DNA of 64,000 bases from Scytalidium lignicola (lineage: Eukaryota; Ascomycota; Leotiomycetes), in NCBI GenBank assembly GCA_002812745.2, contig NCSJ02000071.1:91659-155658 (forward strand). The letters run 5' to 3'. Shown here piece by piece: positions 63,218 to 64,000 of the stretch. A program made the position numbers and the translations under genes. How positions within the stretch are numbered: position 1 is the stretch's first letter; the number at the start of each line of letters is the position of its first letter. The notes below the pieces were generated by a model. It saw only the letters and a list, made by a program, of their open reading frames with translations, was not told the DNA's origin and made no database searches.

Positions 63218-64000
63218 ATCAAGACGAGAGACGAACCACGCACCAGGAGGCTTCACCATTCTCCTGTACAAGTACAAGTAAGTACATGTACAATAAAGCA
63301 CGAGCTGCACAAAAGAATTCAAGGCAATCAAGGCAATCCAAGGCCACCTCCAAGAGCCCACAATAATTCACCCGCGCAATCTCATACACACTCATAACAC
63401 TCACTCACACTTAATTACTTAATTACACTCACTCACACACGCCCCATCGAGCTGCCAGATCTCCCNGCAGCCCCAGCCACGGAGAGCACACCAGCTAACA
63501 CCCTACACCTACTTCACCTACTACGCCTACTACGCACACACATCTCGGCGACCTGGCCAGCAGAAGGCTTGGGCGCCTCCCTTAGCTCATCAGATCATGG
63601 ACGAGCTAGTTGAACTTAAACTTCCCCCGAGCCATCGGGGTTGGTCAGTTCCGTCATACAAATCCTGTAGAGACCAATAATTCGAGTCAGTCAGTCCATC
63701 AGTCAGGTATTGTCTCAATTGGTGAACTGGTGAACGATGAGCTGAGAAGCTTTATCAGCACATCTCGTGTTGAGTTGCATGTAGGGTGCGGGTACCGAGT
63801 ACGGTACAAGCTGGCAGTGCTTCCTGCAGCGCTGCAGCCGTGTACCTCTGGATGTACATCGACCGTATCTCTCTTCTGCTGTCGCTCCCTGACCGTGCAT
63901 CATCGACATGGACGGCTCGGGGGAGGGAAAAGAAGCCAAAGCTCCTGCCACTGCTTCTTCTTGCCCTCCAGCATGGCACAGTCCACTTCCTCTCTCCACT

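Larger units (their letters stand above)
60001..64000. other. Gene-poor region, second part
   Basis: 4 kb dominated by homopolymers, triplet repeats, GA and CAG microsatellites and GTAC-type palindromes, with Ns at 60825, 61800, 62347 and 63466. No coding region is supported. The last kilobase (CA- and pyrimidine-rich from about 63.2 kb) resembles a long promoter or leader, so a gene on the + strand may begin beyond the right edge (inference). Confidence 0.45.

Overview
The window is nuclear DNA of a filamentous ascomycete (Pezizomycotina). Genes are split by short GT-AG introns, mostly 50-110 nt. Intergenic spaces are 0.1-3.5 kb, and the gene set is typical fungal housekeeping (Blm10, Lys1, Sct1/Gpt2, Gpi18, Ncs6/Ctu1, a fungal-type polyubiquitin) plus a Zn2Cys6-type regulator and a P450. 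Gene style and protein sequences would suit Leotiomycetes, but that placement is an impression and not proven here. There is no sign of bacterial, viral or plasmid DNA, and I found no CRISPR array, rRNA or tRNA.

Layout, left to right. 0-3.5 kb: the 3' part of an aldo-keto reductase and a complete cytochrome P450, both on +, probably the right edge of an oxidative or secondary-metabolism neighbourhood. 3.5-6.3 kb: CTU1/NCS6 (-) and ribosomal protein eL8 (+), divergent from a 236-bp spacer. 6.3-10.1 kb: a beta-carbonic anhydrase (+) behind a 2.6-kb low-complexity upstream region. 10.1-13.6 kb: AT-rich DNA with repeats and one candidate spliced 59-aa microprotein (-). 13.6-18.8 kb: a YTH-domain RNA-binding protein and GPI18 (both -). 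18.8-21.2 kb: non-coding DNA with a 239-bp MITE. 21.2-30.1 kb: an unrecognised 613-aa protein and the proteasome activator BLM10 (both +). 30.7-44.6 kb: a run of minus-strand genes: LYS1, a glycerol-3-phosphate acyltransferase, GDP-mannose pyrophosphorylase, a small double-stranded-RNA-binding-like protein whose first exon I could not find, and the farnesyltransferase beta subunit RAM1. 47-55.3 kb: a zinc-cluster transcription factor, a four-unit polyubiquitin gene, and a BRAP2/ETP1-type RING-UBP protein (all +). 55.3-64 kb: 8.7 kb with no convincing gene, rich in simple repeats and GTAC-type palindromes.

The genes do not form one pathway. Loose themes are protein turnover (BLM10, UBI4, ETP1), translation (CTU1, eL8) and mannose use in the ER and wall (MPG1 supplies GDP-mannose; GPI18 uses dolichol-phosphate-mannose derived from it). 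Exon structures were worked out by hand from splice signals and checked for frame. CDS spans run from start to stop and include introns. Eight isolated N bases, most beside homopolymers, point to a draft assembly with uncertain homopolymer lengths.
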